From Euptelea pleiosperma (taxonomy: Eukaryota > Streptophyta > Magnoliopsida > Ranunculales > Eupteleaceae), in the NCBI GenBank assembly GCA_035048495.1, contig CM068545.1:35912225-35976224 (forward strand): a stretch of DNA of 64,000 nucleotides. Direction: 5' to 3'. Shown in pieces: positions 1 through 10,796 of the stretch. The notes under the pieces were generated by a model. That model did no database searches, was not told the DNA's origin, and saw only the letters and a list, made by a program, of their open reading frames with translations. Position 1 is the first letter of the stretch; each line of letters opens with the position of its first letter. Position numbers and translations under genes: made by a program.

Positions 1-269
1 TAGGATTTTTAGTTTGAGTAAGTTTACTATTTCGAGAAAGTTTCTATTTTTAACAATTTTAAAGTATTAGTTGCGTTCTATTTCTTCAGTTAGTTGGTCT
101 TGTAAAAATAGGTTGCAATTGGACGAAATCATAAATGAAAGTTTTTGTTTTAGAATTCTATTATACTTTTTTTTCTTATGGATTTAAGGCATTTCTATGA
201 TTGAAGATGGTAATCTTCTTCTTTGCATGATTTTGTGATTAACTTAACGTTACTGCTACATTAGAAAAT
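1..269. other. AT-rich lead-in, no gene seen
   Basis: The stretch is AT-rich with frequent stops in all frames. It probably belongs to the degraded copia element that becomes recognisable from about 270, but no motif can be read here. Confidence 0.4.
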
Positions 270-1106
270 GAACAGAGGAAGGAAAAGCTATAGTGGATAA
301 AAATTGAGAAAGAGCAAATCTAAACCCCATATGGGAAGGGGGACAGAGTTGTAAGAACTACGACAAAAAAGGGCACCTAAAAGACTATAAAGCTACAAAG
401 AAACAGGCAAGGAACAACAATCAAGAAATTAAAGATTCAATAAATATTTCTAATGAAAATATTTATGATGCCTTTATTTTGTCATGTGATACTCATAGTG
501 AATCTTGGGTTATAGATTCTGATGCATTGTTTCACGCTACTTCAAGCATGGATACTCTTCATAATTATGTGGGGAGATTTTGGAAAAGTCTATTTAGGTG
601 ATGATGAACCCTATAACATTGTTGGAAAGGGTGATGTTTAGATAAATTTATCAAACAAGACAGTTTTAAAATTGAAAGATACTAGGCATGTGATTAGTTT
701 GAAAAGAAATTTGATTTTTGTTGGTCGATTTGCAGAATCTGGATACATGACAACTTTCATGAGTGATTCAAAGAATGTTACAAAAGGGGCTTTGATTATA
801 GCTAAGGGTAGGAAGAAGGCACTCAATACGTGACTTCTGGTTTAAACAAAACCATTATAGTGCATCATCAAGAGTGAACTCGAGCAGTTGGCATCATAGA
901 CTTGAGAATATAGCAAAAAAGGGATGAAGATTTTAATTTTGGAAGAAAATATACTTGGGCTAAAATCTATAGATCTAGACTTTTGTGAAGACTACATCTA
1001 TAGAAAATAGAGGAAGGTCAATTTCTCAAAGGGCGGAAGACCACTAAAGTTAGAATGGTTAGAATTGGTTTTACACTGATATATGTGGACTAGCCCAAGT
1101 ACCTTA
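270..1106 (+). pseudogene. Copia A: gag end, protease and integrase start (relic)
   Basis: This is a degraded Ty1/copia polyprotein. Read with several frame changes it gives a worn zinc knuckle at about 350-391 (C-x-N-Y-x-K-K-G-H, last Cys lost), the protease start at about 500-540 (SWVIDSD where SWVLDSGA is usual, so the catalytic DSG has become DSD), the GAG-pre-integrase motif SSWHHRLENIAKKG at about 880-920, and LDFCE followed by YTDICG, which carries the first integrase catalytic Asp, near 1075. In a live element this would process the polyprotein and integrate cDNA. The frame stops dead at 1106, where an antisense LTR is inserted, and resumes at 2763. Many stops and frameshifts make it non-functional. 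Confidence 0.85.
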
Positions 1107-2762
1107 TGAAATTTCTCCAGTCCATTCTCTTTAATCCAATATACCTAAAAAAGGGGGGGGGGGGGGGGGGGTTGATTAGGTATTTAAAATTATTTATACC
1201 TACACTTTTACTGGTCTATGGTAAGGGAATAAAATCGCATACCTTAGTTGTTTGATAAAAAATTATCGCAACCGACTCAAATCGAATATACCTCCGTGGT
1301 ATATTTTTTTTTTGTCGTTCGATCTAATCAAGATAGATTGCGGAATACAAACAAACAATCGCACAAGATAAGAGATTTTTACCGTAGAAACCTTAGCCAA
1401 GGAAAAACTACGGGACCACGTCAAGACGGAAAGCATCATTAATTGAAAAGTTAAACGGAACAAAGGTTACTTACGCAACACCGTTGCAAATACAGCTTCC
1501 AACCTTAGCCAAGGCCTACTGCCGATGCATCCACGTCCTCTGAATCAACGCTACGAATCCACGCACGCCCTTCCAGTTAATAAGTCTTGTCCACTTGTTC
1601 AGTTTGGTACACTCCAAACCTACCGTCGATCAGCTCCTTTGATCTTAATTCTCAACACTCCCGCCTTTGCAGAAGGTGAAGGATTCAACACACCCTGAAC
1701 CTTAGGTTGCTCAAATGGTGTTGAGTCACACTGGTACACTCAGGCTACTAGGTCAAATATAGAAGTGGAAGACCTAAGCTGAGGAAAGGATCAAGCACTT
1801 GACTTTGATCAAGAAGAGAACAATAAGCTCACAAGATGTGAATGAGAAACGAGCCTATTGCTCTTCGAATTGACACTCTAGTAAATAACACATTTTCTTC
1901 TTTCTCTCTTAGATTAAGTCACTCTATATCTCTGTACGTATTTAGAGAAGGCATTGAAGGGTTGTATTTATAGAATTCCATGACCCTGAGTCGTACTGAA
2001 CGTAGGATAATAGAACCAAGAATTTTGGATCTTAGTAGGACTGATTTTGTGCATGGTCCAATCGATTGTACTCTGGGTCCAATCGATTGGGCTATGTCCA
2101 ATCGATTGGGGATGAGTGTCCAATCGATTGGACTCAATAAGTTTCCTGTTCCGAATGCTCCAATCGATTATACAGAGTCTCCAATCGATTTGACTCAGAA
2201 AAGTTTCTGTTCCGAAGACTCCAATCGATTACACAAAGGCTCCAATCGATTTGACTCAAATAAGTTTCTATCCCGAAGACTCCAATCGATTTCACAGAGT
2301 CTCCAATTGATTGGGCTGAAATAAGTTTCTACCTCGTAGCTTCTAATCGATTACACAGAGTCCTCCAATCGATTGGGCCATGTCCAATCGATTGGGGATA
2401 AGTGTCCAATCAATTGGACTTTCCCATTAGTCAATTTCTTTGACTTAAACTCGGGTCAGTCCAATGACTAAGTTTGACCACTATATTTTGTTCATTTTAA
2501 ACAATTTCAATGGTCACTAAGTCACTTACTATCCTAATCGAGTGTACACGATCTTTAACTGACAAATCGGTAGTTACTCAGATAACTCCTGTCGCCAACT
2601 GTCTGATTCTTGTTGTCTCTATTTTTTAGTCTTGACGTAGTTGGCGAAGTATGCATACCACGACATCTCCACACTACACTTGTGCTTGTTGGAATGATTA
2701 CAAGAATATTTTTATGTCAAACAGAATCTTTGCCAAAATTGAATATGAAAATATTCCTTACA
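1107..2762 (-). mobile_element. Solo LTR (copia B family), antisense in copia A integrase
   Basis: The reverse complement matches the LTRs at 4012-4999 and 7795-9342 along its length. It starts TGTAAGGAATATTTTC at 2762 and ends AATTTCA at 1107. The flanks are CCTTA (1102-1106) and CCTTC (2763-2767), a 5-bp target duplication with one change. Removing the LTR and one flank copy restores the integrase reading QVPSLGG across the join, which proves the insertion point. No internal sequence remains, so it is a solo LTR left by unequal recombination. It holds a run of 19 G at 1153-1171 and a dense set of CCAATCGATTGG palindromes at about 2058-2420. A TATAAATA box lies on the minus strand near 1966-1973. 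Confidence 0.92.
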
Positions 2763-3300
2763 CCTTCTCTTGGTGGTTTTTTTATTTTGTCACATTTATT
2801 GTTGACACTACTAAAAAACTTTGAATTTATTTTTTGGGGTACAAATTAGAAGTATTTTGATATATTCAAGAAGTAGAAAGCTTTGGTTGATAATGAAATA
2901 GATTTGAAGCCGAAATGTCTTAGGTCAGATTATAGAAGAGAGTACTATAGTAATAAATTTAAAGAATCCTTAATGGTTAATGGAATTAGAAGACATAAGA
3001 CAATTCTTAAAATACCTCAACAAAATGGTGTAGCTGAGCACATGAACAGAATGATTCTAGAGCGCATTAAAAACATGAGAACCTATACTATTTTGCTAAA
3101 ATAATTTTAGATAGATGTCATAAATACTACAACTTACCTAATCAACTGAGGACCTTCAATTATTTTGGATGGTGGATTGCCAAAGGAAACTGAGGCTAGA
3201 AAAGGGGTAAATCTGTTATACTTTAAAAAATTGGTTGTATCTCTTATGTCCATATTAATTTAAAAAATATGACTAAACTTGATCCTAATTAATTCTAAAA
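2763..3300 (+). pseudogene. Copia A: integrase core, second half (relic)
   Basis: This continues the integrase interrupted at 1106. PSLGG, then FYFVTFI, begin the segment. LRSDYRREYYSNKF (near 2920-2960) holds the second catalytic Asp. PQQNGVAEHMNR (near 3015-3055) holds the catalytic Glu. The integrase C-terminal region follows (GGLPKE, GCISYVHI). All three acidic residues of the DDE triad are present across the two halves, but stops and frameshifts break the frame. It belongs with 270-1106. Confidence 0.87.
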
Positions 3301-3587
3301 AGTGCACTTTTTATTAGATATGGCCTAATTGATTTTGTGATGTTAAAAGTTGAGAAAACATCAGCAGTAAAGATGTAATATTAAATGAAAATGCCATGTA
3401 CAAGCATAGATTAGAAAAGCAAAACAAGAAGAATGAGATTAACAAGTTCGTAGAACTTGATGAGATATCTAGTAAGGATGTTCTAAAACCTCAAGACTCT
3501 ACAATTACAGACTCCTCCTGCTAAGAAGAGATCATCAAGATTATCAGATATAATTATCTCATTATTTATCTTATTTATATTATTTGT

Positions 3588-3810
3588 TGGTGACTGACAA
3601 TGGTGAACTGGAGTGTTATGAAGAAATTTTACAGGTTGAAACCAGCAATAAGTAGAAGCAAGCCGTGGATGATGAGATGGATTCTCTATCATCAAACAAG
3701 ACATTAGATATGATCCAATTACCTATTGGAAAGGCAACTTTGCATAACAAGTAGAATTACAGATTGAAGGAAGAATATGACGATACTAAGCATTATATGG
3801 ACGGGTTTGA
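3588..3810 (+). pseudogene. Copia A: reverse transcriptase N-terminal stub
   Basis: The translation contains KQAVDDEMDSLSSNKT, LPIGKATLHNK and YRLKEEYDDTKHYMDG, which is the N-terminal signature of copia reverse transcriptase. It ends there and runs straight into LTR-like sequence. The YVDD catalytic core and RNase H domain are missing, so the 3' half of pol was deleted. Two in-frame stops are visible. Confidence 0.78.
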
Positions 3811-4011
3811 TGTAAAAAGTATAAAGTGTTACTAGAGGTTTTTTCCTTAAGGGCATTTTTGTACTTTTACATAGAGATATATATAGAAACCCGAGTTTCA
3901 TTTTGGGGTTATATATATCTCAATTTTCATGAAACGATCATCATTATATTGTGAGTGTTTCTTTTGCCTCAAAGCATAGTGGAATCGGTGTGAGTTTATG
4001 GATGTACCTCG
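3811..4011 (+). repeat. Copia A 3' LTR, left part (interrupted)
   Basis: The segment follows the RT stub, has a TATATATAG box near 3880 and reads into a GGTGTGAGTTTATGGATGTA stretch typical of a copia R/U5 region. The text resumes at 9348 after copia B (ATCTTGAGGGAACCATG), so copia B sits inside this LTR. The exact LTR start is uncertain, and TGTAAAAAG at 3811 is only a guess. Confidence 0.6.
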
Positions 4012-4999
4012 TGTAAAGAATAATTTCATATTTTAGTTTGGCAAAGATTTTGTGTGACATAAAACATTTACGTAACCATTCCTACGAATACCAGTATAGC
4101 GTTGAAGATGTCGTGGTACGCATCCTTCGCCGACTACATAAAGACTAAAAGACGAAGATCGCAAGAATCAGACGGTTGACCACATGAGTCATCTGATTAA
4201 CTACTATTTGTCTGTTAAAGATCGTGTGCGCTCGCATAAAAAAGTAAGTGACTTAATGACCATAGGAATAGGATATTGAAAAAGTCAAGAAATTGACTAA
4301 GGGGTAGTCCAATCAATTGGATTCTCTGAGTGTAATCGATTGGACCCTACGGGATAGAACTCTTCCTGAGTACAATCGATTAGACTAATCAGTACAATCT
4401 ATTGGACTCTCTGAGTGTAATCGATTGGACCTTTCGGGATAGAAACTTAAAAGAGTATAGTAGATTGTACCAGGAGTACAATCGAATGGATTGACTAATG
4501 TAAACACATCCATACAAGTACAATCGATTGGACCAAGTGTACAATTGATTGGACTGAGCTGAATTAATAGTTTTCAGATCCATTTTTCATGGTTCCACTT
4601 TTCCACTCCCTATAGGACTCTAGGCTTCTAAACTCTTATAAATAGAACCCCTCTTGGGCTTTTAAAAACACATTGACAGACAATAGAGAGAGTCTTATTA
4701 TTAAGAGTTGTCCATCCTGAAGAGCAAAAAGTCTTAGCTTTCTTGATATCTTATGAGCTTTTTCTCTTCTCGATCATAGCTTAGTGCTTGATCTTTACTT
4801 AGTTTAGGTTTTCCATTTAGAATCCTAACCTAGCAAGATTGAGGTAATCTCTTTATTATTAATCAACTATTTTATTGTGGCATGCAATTTTATTACCCCT
4901 ACCAGACTAGTAAAACTGCTTACGTTAAATTTAATTTTAAATACCTAATCACCTCCCCTTCTAGGTATTCTGGAATAAAAGATAATAGATAAAATTTCA
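4012..4999 (+). repeat. Copia B 5' LTR (988 bp)
   Basis: It begins TGTAAAGAATAATTTC and ends AAAATTTCA just before the primer-binding site. A TATAAATAG box lies at about 4638-4646. Degenerate copies of the CCAATCGATTGG palindrome are spread over about 4308-4560 (U3). Relative to the 3' LTR it lacks about 440 bp (the 3' LTR segment at about 8748-9186). The antisense solo LTR has that segment, so the 5' LTR carries the deletion. Confidence 0.92.
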
Positions 5000-5001
5000 A
5001 T

Positions 5002-5013
5002 TGGTATCAGAGC
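5002..5013 (+). promoter_or_regulatory. Primer-binding site, initiator Met tRNA
   Basis: TGGTATCAGAGC, complementary to the 3' end of plant initiator methionine tRNA, lies 2 bp after the 5' LTR end. It is the minus-strand DNA priming site of most plant copia elements and confirms the orientation of copia B. Confidence 0.95.
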
Positions 5014-5087
5014 GGGTTCACTCATTAATCGTTTAATCACCCGAGTAAGTTCCTACATTCAGTCTATTTTCTTCAATATCTATAAAG

Positions 5088-5609
5088 ATGCAGAAAGAAG
5101 GGTTCACTATGAATAGTCATAGTGACTCAGACAGTGAAGATCAATGTGATCTTTATACTGTTTATACAGAATTATATAAAGAAAGCCTGAGGCTGATAAA
5201 AGCAAATAAGAAATTGACTAATAGAGTTGAATTTCTTGACTCTAAAAATTCTACTTTTAAACTAGACAATAATGAATTATCTGTGATAGTTGGCCAACTT
5301 AGGAAAGAGAAGAAATCTCTTCAAGAGATACACAAGTTCTTGGAATGCGAGTTCCAGACTTGTACAGATGCTAGGAAGTCTCTTGAATGTCAACATGACA
5401 AATATGAAATTATTTCTAGACAACTTGAAGAAGAGAAAGCTAGCCTCCAAGGCAAATTAAAATTTTTTGAATCTGGATATAATGATTGTCTAGAGAAGAG
5501 GAAGTCACTTGATGAGCTTAGCCTAACACAACTGCAAAATGACTTGCCTTATATTTTTCAAAGTACTGAGAAATTAAATGAGATCCTAGGTGTGAGAATA
5601 TGGACTTGA
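5088..5609 (+). pseudogene. Copia B gag fragment, coiled-coil region
   Basis: A 173-codon open frame begins 75 bp after the primer-binding site. The product is highly charged with repeated LEEEKASLQ / LRKEKKSLQ-type heptads, matching the coiled-coil part that lies late in gag of SIRE-like copia elements. The usual N-terminal gag domain is absent, so this is an internally deleted gag and the ATG may not be native. After the stop the knuckle region follows in another frame. No function can be claimed. Confidence 0.6.
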
Positions 5610-5729
5610 GATATGAGAGGATTAGGATATATCGAATCTATGAACTCCTCATCTCAGTCAGGAACTAAATAATTAAAAGCCACAGTTCCTTCCACATCAC
5701 AAGTTGATCAACCTAGACCCAGACCAGTT

Positions 5730-6045
5730 ATGCATATGCTTGTTTATCATTACTATAGGGGTAGAGGTCACCTAAGTAAGAATTGTCTCCAGAAGAACAG
5801 AGATACCATGGTTCCTCCAAAAAAAAATCATATGAGAACCAAGGAGATATTGCATCAAAAGTCGGATGCCTTGAGTAAAGAAATTACAAATCTTATGAAA
5901 CTCAAGAGCACCCAGACTCAAAGGGCTTAGAATAAGAGAACAAATAAAAAGAGAAATGTCAATCCTCCATCACCACCTAAACAAATGGCGAAGAGAAATA
6001 ACCCACCTAAAAGGTATAAGACCATGTGGGTGAGAAAGGAATGAC
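5730..6045 (+). pseudogene. Copia B gag zinc-knuckle region
   Basis: It encodes YHYYRGRGHLSKNC, a CCHC zinc knuckle whose first two Cys have become His and Tyr, followed by a basic linker and TMWVRKE. The same WVR linker occurs in the related fragment at 43884-44690. In live elements this nucleocapsid domain binds element RNA. Confidence 0.68.
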
Positions 6046-7794
6046 CGAAAAATCTAGATTTCAATTTGAATGAATTCCTTATGAAGTCTAGTGGCACTTG
6101 TCCCATTGATTGAATAAATGTGGTTCTTTATACTCTTCTCTATTTTATGATTTTATATATTTTGTAAGTTGGATGTATAGTTTTGTTTTAGGACTTTATT
6201 TTCTTTATAGTTTTCTAGTTATTTTAGATCTTTGCTTATTTACATTATTTTGAGTTCAGATATTCAAAAATAAAAATAGAAAATTTAAAAATCAAAAATT
6301 ATTTTGTGTCTTGTTAGGATTTTGTTTTAGAGTTGTGCATTGCATAATTAATTTTAATATGATGGGCATTGACTCTAGAAAATTCTAGAACCAGGACTTG
6401 ACACAAGGTAAATTGAGACTAGATCATTGTAGAAAACTCTAAAATATTTAAAAGATTAGTCTATTTTACTAATTCTCAGTTAGTGGATGTTCATAAGTTT
6501 TAACTTATTTATTTACATGCACACTGACTGACACTAGTTAGGAACTAGATTTAATAAATGTAACAAATCTAGTATTTTATGTGAATCAGGAATAAACTTC
6601 TATTTTTTATGACTTCAAATTAGTTGTGTTCCTACTCTCAATTGATCTTGAAACTACAATATAATCGACAGTTAGCCTCCCTGTGCGATAGTTCTCTATG
6701 GAAAGAGCTACCTCAAGTGGATGTGGTAAAATCTGTAGGGGATACCATACCGACCGAGTGTCAAAAGATGAGAATTTGAAAAATAAAAATCTGATAAAAC
6801 AAGTAAAAAAGAACCATGTTTGCTATAAAACTAATGTGAAATCACACTTGTAAATAGAGAATTTAGTGAGAACCTATTAACTCTAATGATGATTTTATGA
6901 TTGGATACAGGATACATCTATATTCTGAGTAAGTATTTAGAATTTTATTATTATCTGTCATGTACATTAGAAAGTGAAAAGTTAGATCACAGTATACCTA
7001 AGTTAAAGATATTGAAAATTCAACTAAAGTGAATTAGTTTGACTGACTAGCTTTAATGAATGGTTAAACTGAGTAGTTAAGTCTAAAATCCTAGGTTTGA
7101 TATTTGTTAGTGCCTATCACATTGAAACTTATTATGTATTTCATTTAACTTTACTTTTTGTGCATCTTAGCCTTTTTCGGAATTGAGCTTTTTATCCAAT
7201 GTTATCCAAATTGATCTAATTTGAGTTCTGTGAGTTGTAAATCTTTTTAAAGATGATTTAAATTGTTTAAAATTCATTTGAAAAGATTTATGACTAGTTA
7301 TATGGTTTTACCAAAAATTTAAACCATTATTGTTAATTGATGCACTTGTCCTTCATGTCTATATTCAATGCATACTAGTTATCTACTTATATTTTTGTAT
7401 ATTTGTCATTCTGTGATAAAAAGGGGGAGAAAAACAATCAAAAGAGGTAAACAAAGTAGATGCATAAGATAGGGGAGATAAATTTAGGGGTAGTACTTTA
7501 TTTTTCTAATTTCTCCACCATGTCTGCTTGTACGTGTTAATCCGATGTGCATAGATTACTCATTGCAACATTTTAATTGCATTATCTATTTTTGTCGATG
7601 ACATTACATGGTATGTATTGTTGGTGGGTGGTGTAGGAAACAGATCAAAGTTTACATCTATTATATGTTTGTTATCTCCGAGAGAATGTGAGATAGTGAG
7701 TGAATCATGTAAAGCGGTTGGGACTTAATTCTTATTTTTATTTACTCTTCAATTGATTAATGTTTTTTATCACGAAATTGCCAAAGGGAGAGAT
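6046..7794 (+). other. Copia B internal non-coding region and polypurine tract
   Basis: No pol domain can be read in this 1.75 kb of AT-rich sequence with stops in every frame. It contains an AAAAAGGGGGAGAAAAA purine run near 7420 and ends in the polypurine tract AAAGGGAGAGAT (7783-7794) directly before the 3' LTR, the expected plus-strand priming site. Confidence 0.75.
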
Positions 7795-9342
7795 TGTAAA
7801 AATTAATTTCCTATTCTAGTTTGGCAAAGATTTTGTGTGGCATAAAACATTTATATAACCGTTCCTATGAGCACCAGTGTAGCGTTGAAGATGTCGTAGT
7901 ATGCATCCTTCACCGACTACATGTAAACTAAAAGACAAAGATCAAAAGAATCAGACGGTTGACGACATGAGTTATCTGAGTAACTAATATTTATCCGTTA
8001 AAGATCGTGTGCGCTCGCATAAAAAGGTAAGTGATTTAGTGACCATAAGAATAGGATATTAAACGATGAAAGTATAATGGTCAAACTTAGTCAAAGGACA
8101 GACCTAAGTCTACAATGAAAAAAGTCAAAAAATTGACTAAGGGGTAGTCTAATCGATTGGACTATGCAGGGCAATTGATTGGACTCTCTGAATTTAATCG
8201 ATTGGGCCCTACGGGACAACTCTTCCTGAGCACAATCGATTGGACTATGCAGGGCAATTGATTGTGCTGATTAGTCCAATCGATTGGACCAGTCCGATCG
8301 ATTGGACTCCCTACTTGTAATTGATTGGACCTTCCGAGACAGAAACTTAAAAGAGTACAATAGATTGGACCATGAGTACAATCGATTGGATTGACAAACG
8401 AAAACCCGTCAGTACAAGTTCGATCGATTGGACCAAGAATTCAATTGATTGGACTGAGCAGAATTGGTAGTTTTCAGATCCGTTTTCATGGTTCCACTTT
8501 CCCACTCCCTATAGGACTCTAGTCTTCTAAACTCTTATAAATAGAACCCCTCTTGGGCTTTATTAAAAACACATGTTGATAGACAATAGAGAGAGTTTTA
8601 TTATTAAGAGTTGTTCATCCTGAAGAGCAAAAAGTCTTAGCTTCCATGATGTCTTGTGAGCTTTTTTTCTCTTCTCGATCATATCTTAATGCTTGATCTT
8701 TACTTAGCTTAGGTTTTTCATTAAGAATCTTAACATAGCAAGATTGAGAATACCAATGTGACTCAACACCATTTGAGCAACTTGGGGTTCAGGGTGTACT
8801 GAAACCTTCACCTTCAGTAGAGACTGGAGTGTTTAGAATTAAGATTGGGGTGTACTGATCGAAAGTAAGTTTGGAGTGTACCAAGTTGAACAAACGGCAA
8901 AGGTTTCGTGATTGGAAGGGTGCGCATGGCACCGGCAGTAGGCCTTGACTAAGGTTGGAAGTTGTATTTACAACGGTGCTCCATAAGTAATTTATGTAAC
9001 TCGAAACTTCCCAGTTAGCGATACTTTCCGTCTGGACGTGAGCCCGTGATTTTTCCTTGACTAAGGTTTCTAGGTAAAAAACTCGCATGTTTTATGAGTT
9101 ATTTGATTTTCGTACTATTGTTTAATTAACTCAAACGACACAGAGATAATATATAACATAGATATATTTGATCATTGTCGGTTGAGATAATCTCTTTATT
9201 ATCAATCAACTATTTTATTGGGGAATGTGATTTTATTTACCCCTACCAGACCAGTAAAACTGTTTAAGTTAAAGTTAATTTTTAATACCTAATCACCCCC
9301 TTTCTAGGTATTTTGGAATAAAAGTGAACGAACGGAATTTCA
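7795..9342 (+). repeat. Copia B 3' LTR (1548 bp)
   Basis: It starts TGTAAAAATTAATTTCC and ends GGAATTTCA. TATAAATAG lies at about 8537-8545, and palindrome-rich U3 sequence at about 8148-8455. The segment at about 8748-9186 is missing from the 5' LTR but present in the antisense solo LTR, so this is the more complete LTR. Confidence 0.92.
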
Positions 9343-9347
9343 CCTCG

Positions 9348-9417
9348 ATCTTGAGGGAACCATGTAAATATCTGTGTTGTGTGTTTGCATCTTTGTGCTT
9401 TTTTTATCTTTCTTTCA
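9348..9417 (+). repeat. Copia A 3' LTR, right part
   Basis: ATCTTGAGGGAACCATG followed by a T/G-rich tail ending TTTCAACA resembles a copia U5 end. It is separated from its left part (3811-4011) by copia B. Confidence 0.55.
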
Positions 9418-9536
9418 ACATATGTATCCTAAATTGTGGGGTTTAGTATAAAATCCCCTTGTAAAGGAAATGGGGTTGTTGTTGTGTTACAAATTTTTCT
9501 TTTTGATAGAGAAGAACTTAGATGTCCCCTCTGTAA

Positions 9537-10189
9537 ATGGTTTACTGGCGAGATTGTGTTTGCCATCGAGGAGTACATTGCCATCTCCCACCTGAGCTGC
9601 GTTTAGTCTTTCCCCAGGCCACAAGTGTACTTATTCCATTGTCGTGTTTAATTTTGCAATTTTCTTTTCAAACGATTAGAAGGGAAAGGAAGAGAAAACA
9701 TACAGATTGGCTTACGTGTGTCTTTGTTTTTTGGCGTCTATGGTTTCTACAGAATCAAAAGATCCATGATCAATCTGTCGTACCATGGGATAAATTTTTA
9801 GCAACTATCCCTCAGTATATCAGTCGGGGAAACAACACTGTGTATCCAAAGCCAAACCTATCTACCCCTTCCTGGTCTCCCCCTCCTATGGGAGGCTCAA
9901 ATTGAACACCGATGCTGCTTGGGATAATAATTTTTTCCGGGCTGGCCTAGGTTTTATTAATCTAAGAGATTCTTCTAGACGTTTGATCCTAGCAGGTGGA
10001 TCCCAAAGCAGAGCGCCACTCAGTCAAAGAATTGAAGCAGAGGCGTAGGCTCTACTGATGGGTTTGTGGTCTTTATCAGCTCTTCACCAGGCCGAGATCA
10101 ATGTTGACTCAGATGCCAATGACCTGATTGAGGATCTAAGCCATGGGGAATCTGATATAGGATGGTTCGAAGCCCCCATTTTTTAAGAA
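9537..10189 (+). pseudogene. Plant RNase H-like (RVT_3) domain pseudogene
   Basis: The first part (9537-9905) ends in a W-x-L-W-x-x-x-N-x-K-I region like the linker of plant non-LTR retrotransposon or RNase H-like proteins. In a shifted frame from about 9896 the RNase H fold is clear: LKLNTDAAW (first catalytic Asp), GLGFINLRDSS, RIEAEA (catalytic Glu), then INVDSDANDLIEDL (third Asp). One in-frame TAG follows AEA, where Trp is usual, so TGG to TAG is likely. No RT core is found upstream. It may be the 3' piece of a LINE or a former host RNase H-like gene. Confidence 0.75.
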
Positions 10190-10796
10190 ATATTAGTTTT
10201 TTGCTTATCTTTCTTTTGCCCATGTGGGCCGACTCACATTACTAGTAATATATAAAAGAGATGCATGGGATTGGAAAAACATCCATGTGCCTCATCCCAT
10301 GTCATGCAAGTGATAACTACCTACCATATGTTTTAAATTTGTAATTGCCATCCATAAAACCCACTAAAACAAATGGTCAATGATCACAAGTGAGATGCAG
10401 TGGACATGTCAGCGTCCATTATAGATTGCTCTACAGGTAGAAATATTGAAATCTAGCTGAAGGACTTCTGCTAGATTCTGACTTGAAATTTGGAGTGGCT
10501 TTTTCAGTTCTACCATCAGGATTTTGCCAAAGATATATCAGAAGGAAGAAGATCTACATCAGACCATCAGAAGTGTACAGTCATGAACAACCTAATAAAT
10601 TTCGACTATATATAGGAATTCATTTTTTTAATCGTCTTTTTGCTTCGAAACTTACATGTTTTATATGATGATATCATGACCGACCGACTCCTAGAGTTTT
10701 TCCATACAAGGATTTTTAGTTTTTTAAATATATCCTTATTACCAAAAAGAGAAAAATAACAGCATCAAGAGGAGAGAAAATGCTAATGAAAAATAA
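10190..10796. other. CNL copy 1 downstream flank, shared with copy 2
   Basis: No gene is seen. The part at about 10280-10450 aligns with two pieces on either side of copia D (about 48390-48476 and 50874-51035), including GATAACTACCTAC and ATTGCCATCCAT. This is the duplicated 3' flank of the CNL genes and gives an empty-site reference for copia D. Confidence 0.65.

Larger units (their letters stand above)
4012..9342 (+). mobile_element. Copia B: two-LTR element with gag remnant only
   Basis: This is a complete Ty1/copia-type insertion: 5' LTR 4012-4999, initiator-Met-tRNA primer-binding site 5002-5013, internal region 5014-7794, 3' LTR 7795-9342. It is flanked by the perfect 5-bp target duplication CCTCG (4007-4011 and 9343-9347). 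The internal region is only 2.8 kb and contains pieces of gag but no protease, integrase, reverse transcriptase or RNase H. The element is therefore non-autonomous, comparable to plant TR-GAG or internally deleted copia elements. Gag and LTR style suggest the SIRE-like group, by inference only. The LTRs differ by many substitutions and one large indel, so the insertion is old. Confidence 0.93.

Noticed and set aside
2058..2425. Repeated 12-bp palindromes taken as a CRISPR-like array
   Set aside because: The copies are palindromic, irregularly spaced, in plant LTRs and recur at LTR positions elsewhere. No cas-like gene exists in this eukaryotic DNA.
5002..5013. tRNA gene suggested by tRNA-complementary sequence
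   Set aside because: Only the 12-18 nt primer-binding complement exists here, and likewise at 18027, 32021, 48959 and 58483. No cloverleaf could be built.
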